A DNA stretch of 64,000 nt from Halorubrum sp. BOL3-1. Lineage in GTDB: Archaea; Halobacteriota; Halobacteria; Halobacteriales; Haloferacaceae. The stretch spans positions 62,001 through 126,000 of the forward strand of contig NZ_CP034692.1 in NCBI RefSeq assembly GCF_004114375.1, read 5' to 3'. Made by a program: the position numbers and the translations under genes. Positions 1 through 8,798 of the stretch are shown here, one piece after another (position 1 is the first letter of the stretch; each line of letters begins with the position of its first letter). Under the pieces are notes generated by a model. It saw only the letters and a list, made by a program, of their open reading frames with translations. It was not told the DNA's origin and searched no databases.

Positions 1-1179
1 GCCGTCGCCGCTTCCGCCGCGGAACCCGCCCGCCTCCGCGGCCTCGCGGAGGTAGTCGGTCGCCTCGTAGCGCGCCTCGCCCGTCTCCTCGGCGAGGGCG
101 TCGAGCGTCTCGACGAGCGCGTCGAGTCCCTCGGCGTCGGCCAGCTTCGCGGGGCCGTCGGGGAAGCCGGCGCCGAGCTTGACGGCCTCGTCGACGTCGT
201 CGGCGTCGGCCACGTCGTCGCCGATGAGGCCGGCCGTCTCGTTGGCCGTGACCGCGAGCAGGCGGCGGCGGACGTCGGCGTCGATCGCGTCGCTCGGGAT
301 CTGGGCGCCGTCGCCGTCCTCGTAGTCGTAGAACCCCTTCCCGGTCTTTTTCCCGAGGTTCTCTTCCTCGACCTTCTCACCGAGCAGCGGGCAGGGCCGG
401 TAGGCGTCGCCGAGGACCTCGTGCATGTACTCCAACACGTGGTAGCCCACGTCGACGCCCACCTGGTCGGCGAGCTCGAACGACCCCATCGGCAGGCCCA
501 TGTCGAACTTCGTCGTGGAGTCGACCGTCTCGACGTCGGCGTCGCCGGACTCGACGATCCACGCCGCCTCGTTCATCAGGGGCACGAGGATGCGGTTGAC
601 GATGAAGCCGGGGCTGTCCTTCCGGACCCGGACCGGGGTCTTTCCCATCGACTCTGCGAGTCCCTCGATCAGCTCCAGGGTCTCCTCGCTCGTGTGTCTC
701 CCGGAGATGACCTCGACTAAGTCCATCCGCACCGGCGGGTTGAAGAAGTGCATCCCGCAGAAGCGCTCGGAACGGTCGGTGACCTCCGAGAGTTCGGTGA
801 TAGAGAGGCTGGAGGTGTTGGTGACGAAGACGGCCTCGTCGGGTGCGTGCTCGATGACCTCCTCGTACACGTCCTTTTTGATGGCCATCTTCTCGGGGAC
901 GACCTCGACGACGACGTCGGCGCCGTCGAGCGCGTCGCCGAGGTCGACGTACGGCTCGACGCGGTCGAGCGCGGCGTCGGCCTCGTCGTCGCCGACGCGG
1001 TCCTTCTCGGCGAGCTTTCCGAGCGACCACTCGATCTGGTCGTACCCCTTCTGGACGAGTTCGTCGTTGATGTCGCGCAGCGACACGTCATAGCCGGCGA
1101 GCGCGGCAACCTCCGCGATGCCGTGCCCCATGTTTCCGGCGCCGAGCACCGTCACGCGCTGGACGTCTTCGAGCTGCAT
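1..1179 (-). CDS. 3-hydroxyacyl-CoA dehydrogenase (partial, runs off left edge)
   Basis: Oxidises 3-hydroxyacyl-CoA to 3-oxoacyl-CoA with NAD+ in fatty-acid beta-oxidation. Read leftward, 393 codons are visible from ATG at 1179 and the frame is still open at base 1. A Rossmann dinucleotide site VLGAGNMGHGIAE lies at about residues 10-22. The family signatures NTSSLSITE, GMHFFNPPVRMDLVE and GFIVNRIL follow in order. A second, C-terminal 3HCDH-like domain (NETAGLIGDDVADADDVDEA) starts after about residue 300. Haloarchaeal homologues often carry an enoyl-CoA hydratase domain behind this, which would lie outside the window; that is inference. The gene is divergent from the glycosylase at 1324. 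Confidence 0.9.
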   Translation of the reverse strand, partial: MQLEDVQRVTVLGAGNMGHGIAEVAALAGYDVSLRDINDELVQKGYDQIEWSLGKLAEKDRVGDDEADAALDRVEPYVDLGDALDGADVVVEVVPEKMAIKKDVYEEVIEHAPDEAVFVTNTSSLSITELSEVTDRSERFCGMHFFNPPVRMDLVEVISGRHTSEETLELIEGLAESMGKTPVRVRKDSPGFIVNRILVPLMNEAAWIVESGDADVETVDSTTKFDMGLPMGSFELADQVGVDVGYHVLEYMHEVLGDAYRPCPLLGEKVEEENLGKKTGKGFYDYEDGDGAQIPSDAIDADVRRRLLAVTANETAGLIGDDVADADDVDEAVKLGAGFPDGPAKLADAEGLDALVETLDALAEETGEARYEATDYLREAAEAGGFRGGSGDG

Positions 1180-1323
1180 ACCTGAGGGTCGGAACCGTCA
1201 TGGTTGAACGTTTCCATCTTCCAAACCCAAAACTTTCAGTAAGTTTATTCGGGCGGGTCCCGCGGTCCGAGCGACCCGGACCGGAACCGAACGTACTCCC
1301 GCGTGCGGTCCCGTCGATCCGGC

Positions 1324-1989
1324 ATGGACGACGGAGCTGACGGAGCCGACGACGCCGACGATCCGACCGCTGACGCCAACCTGACCGCCGACGCCGACGA
1401 CCCGGTGACGACCGCCCTGCGCGAGGACCCGACGATGGCGGCGCTCGTCGACCGACACGGCCCCCTCGATATTGCGCCCGCGGACGACGAGTTCGCCCGG
1501 CTCTGTACTTCGATCGTGAACCAGCAGCTCTCGACCGCCTCCGCGGCGGCCATCCACGGGCGGTTCGTGGACGTCCTCGGCGGCGATCCGACGCCCGACC
1601 GCGTCCTCGACGCCGACGAGGCCGCCCTGCACGAGGCCGGACTCAGCGGCACGAAAGTCGAGTACCTGCGGAACGTCGCCGCCGCCTTCCGCGACGACGA
1701 GCGCAGGTTCACTCGGGAGGGGGTCGCGAGCGAGAGCGACGAGGCGGTCGTCGACCGACTCACGGAGATCCGCGGCGTCGGCGCGTGGACCGCGCGGATG
1801 TATCTGATCTTCGCGCTCGGCCGCGAGGACGTACTCCCGCTCGGCGACCTCGCGGTGCGGAAGGGGATCGAGCGGGTCTACAACGACGGCGAGGGGCTAA
1901 GCCGAGCGGAGATGCGCGAGATCGGCGAGGCGTGGCGGCCCTACCGGAGCCACGGGACGCGGTACATCTGGGCCGAGTACGAGTCCTGA
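1324..1989 (+). CDS. DNA-3-methyladenine glycosylase II-like (HhH-GPD, AlkA type)
   Basis: Base-excision repair glycosylase expected to remove alkylated purines. The protein has 221 residues. An Asp-rich leader (about 35 residues) precedes the HhH-GPD fold. The hairpin-helix-hairpin reads ITEIRGVGAWTARMYL-like, and LPLGDLAVRKGI carries the catalytic Asp expected for AlkA (GDLAVR). There is no C-terminal Fe-S cysteine cluster, which separates it from the MutY/Nth branch seen at 24202. Start chosen at ATG 1324; a TTTATT-like box lies near 1245. An in-frame alternative at 1303 would add only Arg/Ser-rich residues. Confidence 0.85.
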   Translation: MDDGADGADDADDPTADANLTADADDPVTTALREDPTMAALVDRHGPLDIAPADDEFARLCTSIVNQQLSTASAAAIHGRFVDVLGGDPTPDRVLDADEAALHEAGLSGTKVEYLRNVAAAFRDDERRFTREGVASESDEAVVDRLTEIRGVGAWTARMYLIFALGREDVLPLGDLAVRKGIERVYNDGEGLSRAEMREIGEAWRPYRSHGTRYIWAEYES

Positions 1990-2007
1990 GACGCCGACCG
2001 CTCGGCG

Positions 2008-2271
2008 TCAGTCGAGGACGACGTGGTCCGGGTCACACGACCGGCAGAGGCGCGAGACCTCGCCCGAGAGTTCGAGAAACGGTTCTCTACACCGGATACA
2101 CGTCAGATCTCGGCCGCAATCCACGGGGTTTCCGTCCGGCACACCGACGGAGGCTCCGGGCCTGCGGCCCGAGCAGTCGTCACAGATGCGCGTGACGGTC
2201 TCCGCCGGTTCGGTGAACCGGTCGCGACACCGGATACAGGTCCGGGTCCGTTCGAGCGTGACGGCGTTCAT
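2008..2271 (-). CDS. Small double-CxxC zinc-ribbon-like protein
   Basis: 87 residues with four CxxC knuckles arranged as two similar halves: CIRCRDRF followed by CDDC, then CIRCREPF followed by CRSC. The spacing suggests two zinc ribbons made by internal duplication. It sits 15 bp downstream of the RHH gene on the same strand, so the two are probably co-transcribed. Family function is unknown; a nucleic-acid-binding or chaperone-like role would be inference. Confidence 0.6.
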   Translation of the reverse strand: MNAVTLERTRTCIRCRDRFTEPAETVTRICDDCSGRRPGASVGVPDGNPVDCGRDLTCIRCREPFLELSGEVSRLCRSCDPDHVVLD

Positions 2272-2286
2272 GTGCTTCCCGTGGTG

Positions 2287-2742
2287 TCAATTCTTTTGTT
2301 TGTTTCGGGTCGTCGGCTCCCGTTCGCGCTCGGGAGCCGGCTGCCGGTCGTCGCCCGCCGCGTCCTCGCGGTACAGCCGGAGAATCTCTTCGAGGAGGAC
2401 GGCGTGGCGGTCGCCCGGGACGTACTGGTGGTCGATGAAGTCCTCGGCGTCGCTGAACTTCCCCCTGAGCGCGAGCTTCCGCACGAACGCGACGGAGTCG
2501 AAGAACGGCGGGCCGTCCGCGTCGGCGTCGCCGCCGAGTTCCTGCTCGGCGTCCGGTATCACCTCCGCTTCGATCGCGTCGTAGTCGATCGTCTCCGGCT
2601 CGTACTCGTCGAGCGTCCGCGAGAGCACGTAGTCGGCCGAGAAGCGGTAGAACTCCGACTTGCTCTCGAACTGCCCGTCCTCGACGAGCGACTCTATCTC
2701 CTCGACCACCGGCTCGGGGAACCGGACCGTGCTCTTCACCAT
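2287..2742 (-). CDS. Ribbon-helix-helix (CopG/Arc-like) regulator
   Basis: 151 residues. The N-terminus MVKSTVRFPEPVVEEIESLV is a typical RHH strand-helix start, followed by a second helix SKSEFYRFSADYVLS. The remaining 100 residues are acidic in the middle and end in an Arg/Glu-rich tail. DNA binding as a dimer is expected from the family; the target is unknown. ATG at 2742 overlaps the start of a TATA-containing spacer (TTATATTTTGG near 2772). It is followed closely by the zinc-ribbon gene. Confidence 0.75.
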   Translation of the reverse strand: MVKSTVRFPEPVVEEIESLVEDGQFESKSEFYRFSADYVLSRTLDEYEPETIDYDAIEAEVIPDAEQELGGDADADGPPFFDSVAFVRKLALRGKFSDAEDFIDHQYVPGDRHAVLLEEILRLYREDAAGDDRQPAPEREREPTTRNKQKN

Positions 2743-2838
2743 GTGAAGTCCCGTCGACGCGCGGCGTTTTATATTTTGGTCAGACGACGACCGCGGTCGG
2801 ACGACCTCGGTCTCCGCCGAGGTCGCTCGGCGCCGGAG

Positions 2839-3240
2839 TCACTCCTCCTCTTCGCGTATCTCCCCCGCCTCGTCGCGCTCCGCCTCGTCGGCGTCCGCGC
2901 GCCGCCGGACGTCGACCCGATAGTCGGAGAGGATGTCGCGGCCGAGGAGGAGCGGATACTCCATGTGGCCGCGGTCGTCGACGCTGGCGGTGACGGTGTG
3001 CTGGTTTCCCCCGATACCGATCACGAGGTCGACGACCGGTCGCGCCTTCCCGCCCTTCACGCTGCCCGGCTTGACGCGCGTCATGCTCTTGATCGGGCCG
3101 GCGGCGATCTCGGTGTCGATGCTCGTCCGGGTCGCGCCCGTGTCCGACTTCGCGAGCGCCTGCGCGGAGCCGGAGGTGCCCGTGACGACGACCTCCTCGA
3201 CGTAACCGATGTCGGGCTGATCGGTCGAGGCCCCCTTCAC
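2839..3240 (-). CDS. Retropepsin-like 'ATP-dependent zinc protease' family protein
   Basis: 133 residues. Shows the family core: a DTGATRTSID motif (residues about 33-42), resembling the DTGA catalytic loop of aspartic proteases, and a late HMEYPLLLGRDIL segment. This matches the RimK-associated family usually annotated as putative ATP-dependent zinc protease (PF05618). Biochemical activity of archaeal members is not established. The C-terminus is a short charged tail. Start ATG 3240. Confidence 0.75.
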   Translation of the reverse strand: MKGASTDQPDIGYVEEVVVTGTSGSAQALAKSDTGATRTSIDTEIAAGPIKSMTRVKPGSVKGGKARPVVDLVIGIGGNQHTVTASVDDRGHMEYPLLLGRDILSDYRVDVRRRADADEAERDEAGEIREEEE

Positions 3241-3388
3241 CGGCCTCCTGATCGGCCTGCTGGAGAACCCGGTCGTCTACCCGGGGAACCCCCTGTGTCA
3301 CCTCGTCGAGATCGGTGAGCCGACCCGCCGGGCGATCGAGGCCGGCGACGCGCCGAGGCCCGTCGGGCAGCCCGAGTCGACGGTCTAG
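3221..3388 (+). other. Open frame without a start: possible 5'-truncated gene end
   Basis: Between the protease start and the membrane gene at 3476, frame 2 is open from 3221 (after TGA 3218-3220) to TAG 3386-3388. It encodes a hydrophobic then proline-rich peptide with segments such as TGLLIGLLENPVVYPGNP and a tail PVGQPESTV. The composition looks protein-like, but no ATG, GTG or TTG precedes it. It could be a relic, or nothing. The rest of the 3241-3475 gap shows nothing else. Confidence 0.2.
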
Positions 3389-3475
3389 CGGTAAGCGTCG
3401 GCGGCGGGGTGAGAGCGGCTGGTGCGGTAGCGTCGCCGGTGCGAGACACTCACCGGTGCGGTACGCTCACCCCCG

Positions 3476-3994
3476 TCAGCTCCCGCCGAGTCGCTCCCGG
3501 GACCCGAGCGCGACGCCGGCGACGACCGCGAGGAAGCCGGCGACGAACGCGACCGGCTGGACCAGCACTCGCTGCGCGACGACGCCGTCCGGGTCGCGTT
3601 CGATAGTCCGGGTCCAGAACTCGTACCGCTCGCCGTCGCGCTCGACGATCAACAGCCCGTCGCCGGGCGTCGGCTCGACCGGGTACGACAGCGAGTCGAC
3701 GCGCTCGCTCGGGTCCTCGACGCCGAACCCGCCCTCCGGCGCGTCGCGGGCGCGGTCGAAGGCCGCCCGAGCGTCGGCCGGGAGGTCGGCGTAGACGACG
3801 AGCGCGTCGGAGTCGTTGACCTCGGACGGATCCACCGCGGAGTCGAGACCGATCGACGGTCCCTCGGTCACCGGCCGGACCGTGTGGGTGTACGCTGGGT
3901 CGGGTTCACTTACTGCGACCGGGAGGTAGAGCGGGTTCGCCATCAGGCAGAGGCCGAGCGCGAGGAGGCCGGCGGCGGCGAACGGGGTGCGCAT
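3476..3994 (-). CDS. Membrane-anchored hypothetical protein
   Basis: 172 residues. An N-terminal hydrophobic helix (FAAAGLLALGLCLMANPLYL, about residues 5-24) and a C-terminal one (VAFVAGFLAVVAGVALG) flank about 110 acidic residues, presumably extracytoplasmic. No known domain was recognised. Start ATG 3994. The upstream region toward 4219 is a shared divergent promoter region. Confidence 0.65.
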   Translation of the reverse strand: MRTPFAAAGLLALGLCLMANPLYLPVAVSEPDPAYTHTVRPVTEGPSIGLDSAVDPSEVNDSDALVVYADLPADARAAFDRARDAPEGGFGVEDPSERVDSLSYPVEPTPGDGLLIVERDGERYEFWTRTIERDPDGVVAQRVLVQPVAFVAGFLAVVAGVALGSRERLGGS

Positions 3995-4218
3995 GCGTTC
4001 GGGTTCGGCGGGCCGGGTGTTGAGCCTTTCCGACCGAGAGACCCCGCGGAACGCCGGTTTATCTGGATCCGCGTCGACACCCCTGAGTGAATCCCGCCGA
4101 CAAAGGGCTGTCCGGTCGCGGTGAGCGTCGACTCGACCGGTCGTGCCGCCGCCTCCGGCACCGGAGTCGGTGCCCCCGGCGACGGGCTCTTACCCCCTGC
4201 GCCCCGGATTCCGATACC

Positions 4219-4827
4219 GTGACGACCGTTCTCTCGGACCGCGACCGACGGAAGCGCGACGACCGCCCCGACGAGACGTTCTACGACGAGCCGCGGTACG
4301 TCACCCACGCCGACGACGCGTTCCTGAAGCGCCTGACGGCGCTGTACGCGTCGGTGACGAAGCCGGAGGACCGCGTCCTCGACGCGATGAGCAGCTGGGT
4401 CTCGCACCTCCCGGACGTCGAGTACGACCGGGTCGTCGGTCACGGTCTCAACGAGGCGGAACTGGCCGCCAACGGCCGGCTCGACGAGTTCGTCGTCAGC
4501 GACCTCAACCGCGACCAGTCGCTTCCGTTCGCGGACGACGCCTTCGACGTCGTCTGCTGTGCGCTGTCGGTCCAGTATCTCCAGTATCCCGGGCGGACGT
4601 TCGCGGAGTTCGCCCGCGTCCTCGCGCCCGGGGGGAAGGTCGTCGCGAGCTTCTCCAACCGGATGTTCCCGACGAAGGCCGTCCGCGCCTGGCGCACCGC
4701 CTCGATGACCGAGCGAGCCGACCTCGTCGAGCGCTACCTCGACGCCGGCGGGTTCGCGACCGCCGATCGGATCGGGGAGCGCCCGGGCGAGGACCCGTTT
4801 CACGCCGTAGTGGGGACGCTTCCGTGA
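4219..4827 (+). CDS. SAM-dependent methyltransferase-like protein
   Basis: 202 residues from a GTG start at 4219. The second half matches class I methyltransferases of the type-11 group: SDLNRDQSLPFADDAFDVV (motif II/III region), then FAEFARVLAPGGKVVASFSN (post-motif strand with APGG). The usual glycine-rich motif I is weak: the equivalent region reads VLDAMSSWVSHLP, as in haloarchaeal homologues. Substrate unknown. An upstream in-frame ATG exists at 4087 but would run through the promoter. Confidence 0.82.
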   Translation: MTTVLSDRDRRKRDDRPDETFYDEPRYVTHADDAFLKRLTALYASVTKPEDRVLDAMSSWVSHLPDVEYDRVVGHGLNEAELAANGRLDEFVVSDLNRDQSLPFADDAFDVVCCALSVQYLQYPGRTFAEFARVLAPGGKVVASFSNRMFPTKAVRAWRTASMTERADLVERYLDAGGFATADRIGERPGEDPFHAVVGTLP

Positions 4828-4989
4828 CGTCCCGACGCGTCGGGGGCGCACTCTTCGACCTCTCGCTCGTCGTCGCGCTCGGTGCGGTCGCGCGACGCGC
4901 TCGGAGTCGTGACGGAGGGGAAGAGAAGAAGTGGAAGAGAGGGGGGAGAGAGGAGAGAACGCGGGGGCGGGAGCCGCGAGGCGTCCCGA

Positions 4990-6342
4990 TCAGTCCGCGG
5001 CCGCCGGCTCGCCCGTCTCCAGCCCGGACCCGCTCGGCGGTCTGAGGACGTACACCGCGAGCCCCGCGGCGACCGCCAGTCCGCCGCCGAGCGCGAACGT
5101 CGGGGTCCATCCGAGCGTCGCGACGAGGTAGCCGGCGACCGTGCCGGAGAAGACGCCGCCGCCGACCTTCGCGGTGTACAGGACCGCGTAGTTGCCCGAA
5201 GAGTTGCCCGCGCCGTAGTAGTCGGCCAGGAGCGACGGGAAGTAGACGTACAGCGGCGAGGAGAAGAACATCGCGCCGAGGACGAACGCGACGAAGACGG
5301 CGCCGTTGCCCGCCTCGCCGGCGCCCACCAGCCCGATCCGGAAGAGTCCGGCGAGGAAGAACGATCCGGCCATCACGTGCTTGCGCTCGAACCGATCGAT
5401 CGCCTCGCCGAGGACCAGCCGCGAGACGCCCGCGGCGACGGGGAGGAGCGTCGCGGAGAGCGTCGCGACGAGCGCCGCCAGCCCGAAGTTCTCCGCGAAC
5501 CGGACCACGTTCGCGATGACGAGGAGGTCCGCGCTCGCCATCGCGATGAACATCGCGTACAGCAGCCAGAACTGCCACGTCGAGAGCATCTCTCGCGAGG
5601 TGTAGTTGCGGCCGCGGATCGAGGGGGCGAGGCCCTCGTCGCCCTCGTTGCCTTCGCCGTCCTCCTCGCGGTCCAGCCAGTCCTTCGGTGGGTCCCGGAG
5701 GAGGAACGAGCCGACGAGCGTCACGACCAGAATTCCGATCCCGATGTTGCGGAGCACGTCGCTGTACGCCGCCACGGTCGCGTTCGCGCGGACGTACGGG
5801 ACGACGAGGGCGCTCCCGGCGGCGAACGCCATCGTGCCGACGCCCGTCGTCAGCCCAGTCCGGTCCGGGAACCACTTCACCGCGGTGTTGACCGCGACGG
5901 TGTAGACGATACCGACCCCGACCGCGCCGAGCGAGTACAGTAGGTACAGCTGCCAGAGGCTCGTCGCGTACGCCAGCCCGATGTACCCCCCACCGGCCAA
6001 CAGCGCGGCGAGGAACGTGAGCGCGCCCGGTCCCCGACTGTCGCGCCACTTGCCCGCGGGGAACTGCGAGAGCGACTGAAAGACGACGTAAAGGGAGAAC
6101 ACCGCGCCCAGCGCCGGCAGCGCGATGTCGAGGCTGTTCGAGAGCGGCTGCTCGATGGACGACCAGACGTACTGGTACGGACTCACCGCGGCCATCATCC
6201 CGGCCGCGGCGGCGATCTGCCACCACCGGGAGAAGCCGAGGATGTCGGCCGCGCGCCCCGCGTAGTCGACGCCGCCGGCCGTTCCGGTCTCATCCGCCTC
6301 GTCGGTATCGCCGGTCGAGCCGTCCGATTCGCCGTCATCCAT
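4990..6342 (-). CDS. MFS transporter (oxalate/formate antiporter-like)
   Basis: 450 residues with about 12 hydrophobic helices after an acidic 25-residue N-terminal tail. VNTAVKWFPDRTGLTTGVGT is characteristic of the OFA (oxalate/formate:anion) branch of MFS, and a cytoplasmic mid-loop (RDPPKDWLDREEDGEGN) separates two six-helix halves. It acts in the cytoplasmic membrane; the substrate cannot be told from sequence. Start ATG 6342. Transcribed away from the oxidoreductase at 6582. Confidence 0.88.
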   Translation of the reverse strand: MDDGESDGSTGDTDEADETGTAGGVDYAGRAADILGFSRWWQIAAAAGMMAAVSPYQYVWSSIEQPLSNSLDIALPALGAVFSLYVVFQSLSQFPAGKWRDSRGPGALTFLAALLAGGGYIGLAYATSLWQLYLLYSLGAVGVGIVYTVAVNTAVKWFPDRTGLTTGVGTMAFAAGSALVVPYVRANATVAAYSDVLRNIGIGILVVTLVGSFLLRDPPKDWLDREEDGEGNEGDEGLAPSIRGRNYTSREMLSTWQFWLLYAMFIAMASADLLVIANVVRFAENFGLAALVATLSATLLPVAAGVSRLVLGEAIDRFERKHVMAGSFFLAGLFRIGLVGAGEAGNGAVFVAFVLGAMFFSSPLYVYFPSLLADYYGAGNSSGNYAVLYTAKVGGGVFSGTVAGYLVATLGWTPTFALGGGLAVAAGLAVYVLRPPSGSGLETGEPAAAD

Positions 6343-6581
6343 CGTCGTTCGTCGGCCGCGTGCTGTCGGTCCGGGTTGTGATGTTCTGCGTCATGTGATC
6401 GCCTCGGTCCGGGGTCGCCGTCCCTCACGGCGGCCCGGCCTCGTTTTCGTACTCCCACTCCTCGCTCCCCTCGACTAAAACGCGTCGTTGCGGTCGTTCT
6501 TGCTTCGATCCCGGTCGCGGACGCCCTCCGACCGAAACGGGGCCACGGACTCGTTAAGTGGTCGCGGACCGAACGATCGGT

Positions 6582-7670
6582 ATGACAGACGTAGGCATCG
6601 TCGGCGCGGGCGCGGGGGCGGCCGCGGCGGCGTTCGTCATCGACCGAACCGTGCCCGACGCGGACGTGACAGTCGTCGAGAAGTCCGGCGGGCTGTGCGG
6701 GCGTGCGGCGACCCGCCGGCACGACTCCCTCACGTACGACTACGGGGCGAACTACCTGAAGAGCGACGACGACCGCGTCGTCGAACTGATCACCGAGACG
6801 CTTGACGACGAGGGGTTAGTCGACGTGACCGAACCGGTGTACACCTTCGAGGCCGACGAGGCGGTGTCACCGGGCCGCGACGCCGACGAGCACAAGTGGA
6901 GCTACCGGCGGGGACTCACCCAGGTCGCGAAGCGGCTGTTCGGCCGCACCGACGCGACGGTCCACCGACGGACCCGCGTCGAGACGGTCCGACGGGTCGG
7001 AGGCGACGACGGGGATACGGGCGCTGTCAACGACGCAAACGCGACCGACGACGGACGCTGGGAGCTCGACGACGACGACGGCGGGACGCACGGCCCCTTC
7101 GACGTCCTCCTGTTGAACCCGCCGGCCCCGCAGACGGCCGAGCTGCTCCGGACGGCCGACTGGGACGACCCGCTCCGAGAGACGCTCGTCGAGGCGGTCG
7201 GGGGGGTCGAGTACAACAGCGTCTGGAGCGCGGTGTTACACTACCCGTTCGCGCTCGACGTGCCCTACTACGCGCTCGTCAACACCGACAAGGAACACGC
7301 GGTCGGGTGGATCTCCCGCGAGGAGTGTAAGGCCGGTCACGTCCCGGACGGCGAGACGCTGCTCGTCGTCCAGGCGAGCGGCGCGTGGTCCGCGGCGCAC
7401 TACGACGACGACCCGGCCGAGAACGTCGCCGCGCTCGCGGACCACGCCGCCGACATCATCGGCGACGAGCGACTGGCGGACCCCGCGTGGACCGACCACC
7501 AGGGGTGGCGCTACGCGCACCCGGAGGGCGGGGTCGACCGCGGCCCGGTCGACTCGGCGCGTGACGCGGGGCTGTACCTGCTCGGCGACTGGGTCGGGGG
7601 CGAGGGCCGCCTCCACGCCGCGCTCGCGAACGGACTCGACGTCGGCGAACGCGTCGCGTACGGAACGTAA
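6582..7670 (+). CDS. FAD/NAD(P)-binding amine-oxidase-like oxidoreductase
   Basis: 362 residues. An N-terminal dinucleotide fold GIVGAGAGAAAAAFVIDR is followed by an acidic ribose-binding residue in VTVVEKSGGLCGR. The C-terminal FAD contact region is GLYLLGDWVGGEGRLHAALANG. Overall it resembles the renalase-like branch of flavin amine oxidoreductases. The substrate is unknown. ATG 6582 gives a glycine-rich loop at the usual distance from the N-terminus; a TATA-like TTAAGT lies about 30 bp upstream. Confidence 0.83.
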   Translation: MTDVGIVGAGAGAAAAAFVIDRTVPDADVTVVEKSGGLCGRAATRRHDSLTYDYGANYLKSDDDRVVELITETLDDEGLVDVTEPVYTFEADEAVSPGRDADEHKWSYRRGLTQVAKRLFGRTDATVHRRTRVETVRRVGGDDGDTGAVNDANATDDGRWELDDDDGGTHGPFDVLLLNPPAPQTAELLRTADWDDPLRETLVEAVGGVEYNSVWSAVLHYPFALDVPYYALVNTDKEHAVGWISREECKAGHVPDGETLLVVQASGAWSAAHYDDDPAENVAALADHAADIIGDERLADPAWTDHQGWRYAHPEGGVDRGPVDSARDAGLYLLGDWVGGEGRLHAALANGLDVGERVAYGT

Positions 7671-7772
7671 AAGCGGGCGACTGCGACGCGATCGGCCGCG
7701 TCGCGGTCGGAACAGAAATCTTTTCGAAGCCGGTTCGACGACGTTCCGGTCAGAGACCGGGCGGTCGCGCGT

Positions 7773-8060
7773 TTAGGTCGTCGTGATGCGGTACTCGACC
7801 GTACCCAGTCCGGGAAGCGTGAGCGTCCGGACGCGGCCGCTGCGCCGTCGCAGCGTCCGCAGCACGGACCGGGAGAGGACGGCGAGCGCGACGGTGCCGG
7901 TCAACAGCGCGACGGTCGCGACGGGGTAGGTGAACGCGAAGAACGGAGCGATGATGAGCGCGAGGAACGCGAGCGTCCCCAGCGGTGAGCGGCCGGCGGG
8001 CGGCGATTCGGATCCGACGGGTCGGTGCTGCTCCGACGAGGTGATAGAACCTTGGTACAT
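7773..8060 (-). CDS. Small two-helix membrane protein
   Basis: 95 residues with two adjacent hydrophobic helices (LGTLAFLALIIAPFFAFTY and ATVALLTGTVALAVL, about residues 27-62), then an Arg-rich loop and a short soluble tail. No family recognised. A 10-bp palindrome lies 36-62 bp upstream of its start, overlapping the expected promoter. Confidence 0.62.
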   Translation of the reverse strand: MYQGSITSSEQHRPVGSESPPAGRSPLGTLAFLALIIAPFFAFTYPVATVALLTGTVALAVLSRSVLRTLRRRSGRVRTLTLPGLGTVEYRITTT

Positions 8061-8376
8061 ATCATACCGTACACGCTCCGACGACTAAAACCTTTCACTT
8101 CTCAAATAAGTTTTGAGAAGTGGTACCACACCACTCGCACTCAGGAGGTCTAAAACGGTTGTTAATGCGGTGTAATAGATACCATGGTACTCGTTGTTAC
8201 ACTTCTCATAATTCTGTGACTTACGTCGATACGCGGCGTCAATCACCTCCCGTACCGGGATTTCTGACGGGCGGACGCGACGCCCGCGGTCCCGTCGTTG
8301 ACCCTGCGTTCGGCCGTCGACGGTGACGGACTCGTCCCCCGTTCGCCGGTGCTTTTATTCCGGTCTGACACCTCCT
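8061..8376. other. Intergenic region with palindrome and two promoters
   Basis: 316 bp of relatively AT-rich DNA between divergent genes. It contains a strong palindrome at 8096-8122, a repeated half-site CACTTCTCA at 8200-8208 and a TTTTATT box near 8352 that serves the gene at 8377. No gene seen. Confidence 0.6.
8096..8122. promoter_or_regulatory. Palindromic operator-like site
   Basis: CACTTCTCAA (8096-8105), a 7-base spacer and TTGAGAAGTG (8113-8122) are a perfect 10-bp inverted repeat. A third half-site occurs at 8200-8208. Position relative to the leftward start at 8060 fits a repressor or activator site; the cognate regulator is unknown. There is no U-tract, so a terminator is less likely. 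Confidence 0.45.
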
Positions 8377-8691
8377 ATGAATACGATCAGACACACGATG
8401 ATACTCGACACCCACACCACCGATCCAGCGGTCGTCGTCGCGGCGTCGGAGCGCAGGCGCGCGGTCGCCGGTCTCGCGGACGGTACCGTCGAGACGGTCG
8501 CGGATCTGCGCGTTCGCGGGCGGGCCGAGGAGATCGCTGCCGAGCTCCGCGAGACGCACCTGCCGGCCCTCGAAGCGGCCGGCTACATCGAGTGGGACCG
8601 GGAGGCGGGGACCATCGAACCCGGGCCGAACTTCGAGGAGGCCGCGGCCCACGTCGACGACCTCCCGATGCCGGAGCCGTCTGACGATTGA
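8377..8691 (+). CDS. Winged-helix-like small regulator (DUF7344-type)
   Basis: 104 residues from ATG 8377, which lies about 25 bp from a TTTTATT box, as for leaderless haloarchaeal mRNAs. The pattern ASERRRAVAGLADGTVETVADL, then LRETHLPALEAAGYIEWD, matches the haloarchaeal winged-helix family annotated as DUF7344 or ArsR-like, where LHLPKL..AGLIEYD is common. DNA binding is expected from the family; the target is not known. Confidence 0.62.
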   Translation: MNTIRHTMILDTHTTDPAVVVAASERRRAVAGLADGTVETVADLRVRGRAEEIAAELRETHLPALEAAGYIEWDREAGTIEPGPNFEEAAAHVDDLPMPEPSDD

Positions 8692-8798
8692 CCGGCTGGC
8701 CGATTGACTGCCTACGCGGTCGATCGCTCGGCGGCCCGGAGTCGCCGCGGACGCGGCCCGAGACGTTTATCCCCGGGCGCGGTCGACACCCGACGGCA

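Noticed and set aside
377-1109. Long Arg/Ser-rich open frames on both strands over the dehydrogenase
   Set aside because: Shadows caused by high GC; only the leftward frame from 1179 has family motifs and haloarchaeal acidic composition.
2023-3318. 431-residue plus-strand open frame
   Set aside because: Opposes three genes with recognisable motifs (zinc ribbon, RHH, zinc-protease family); its own sequence is Arg-rich without a domain.
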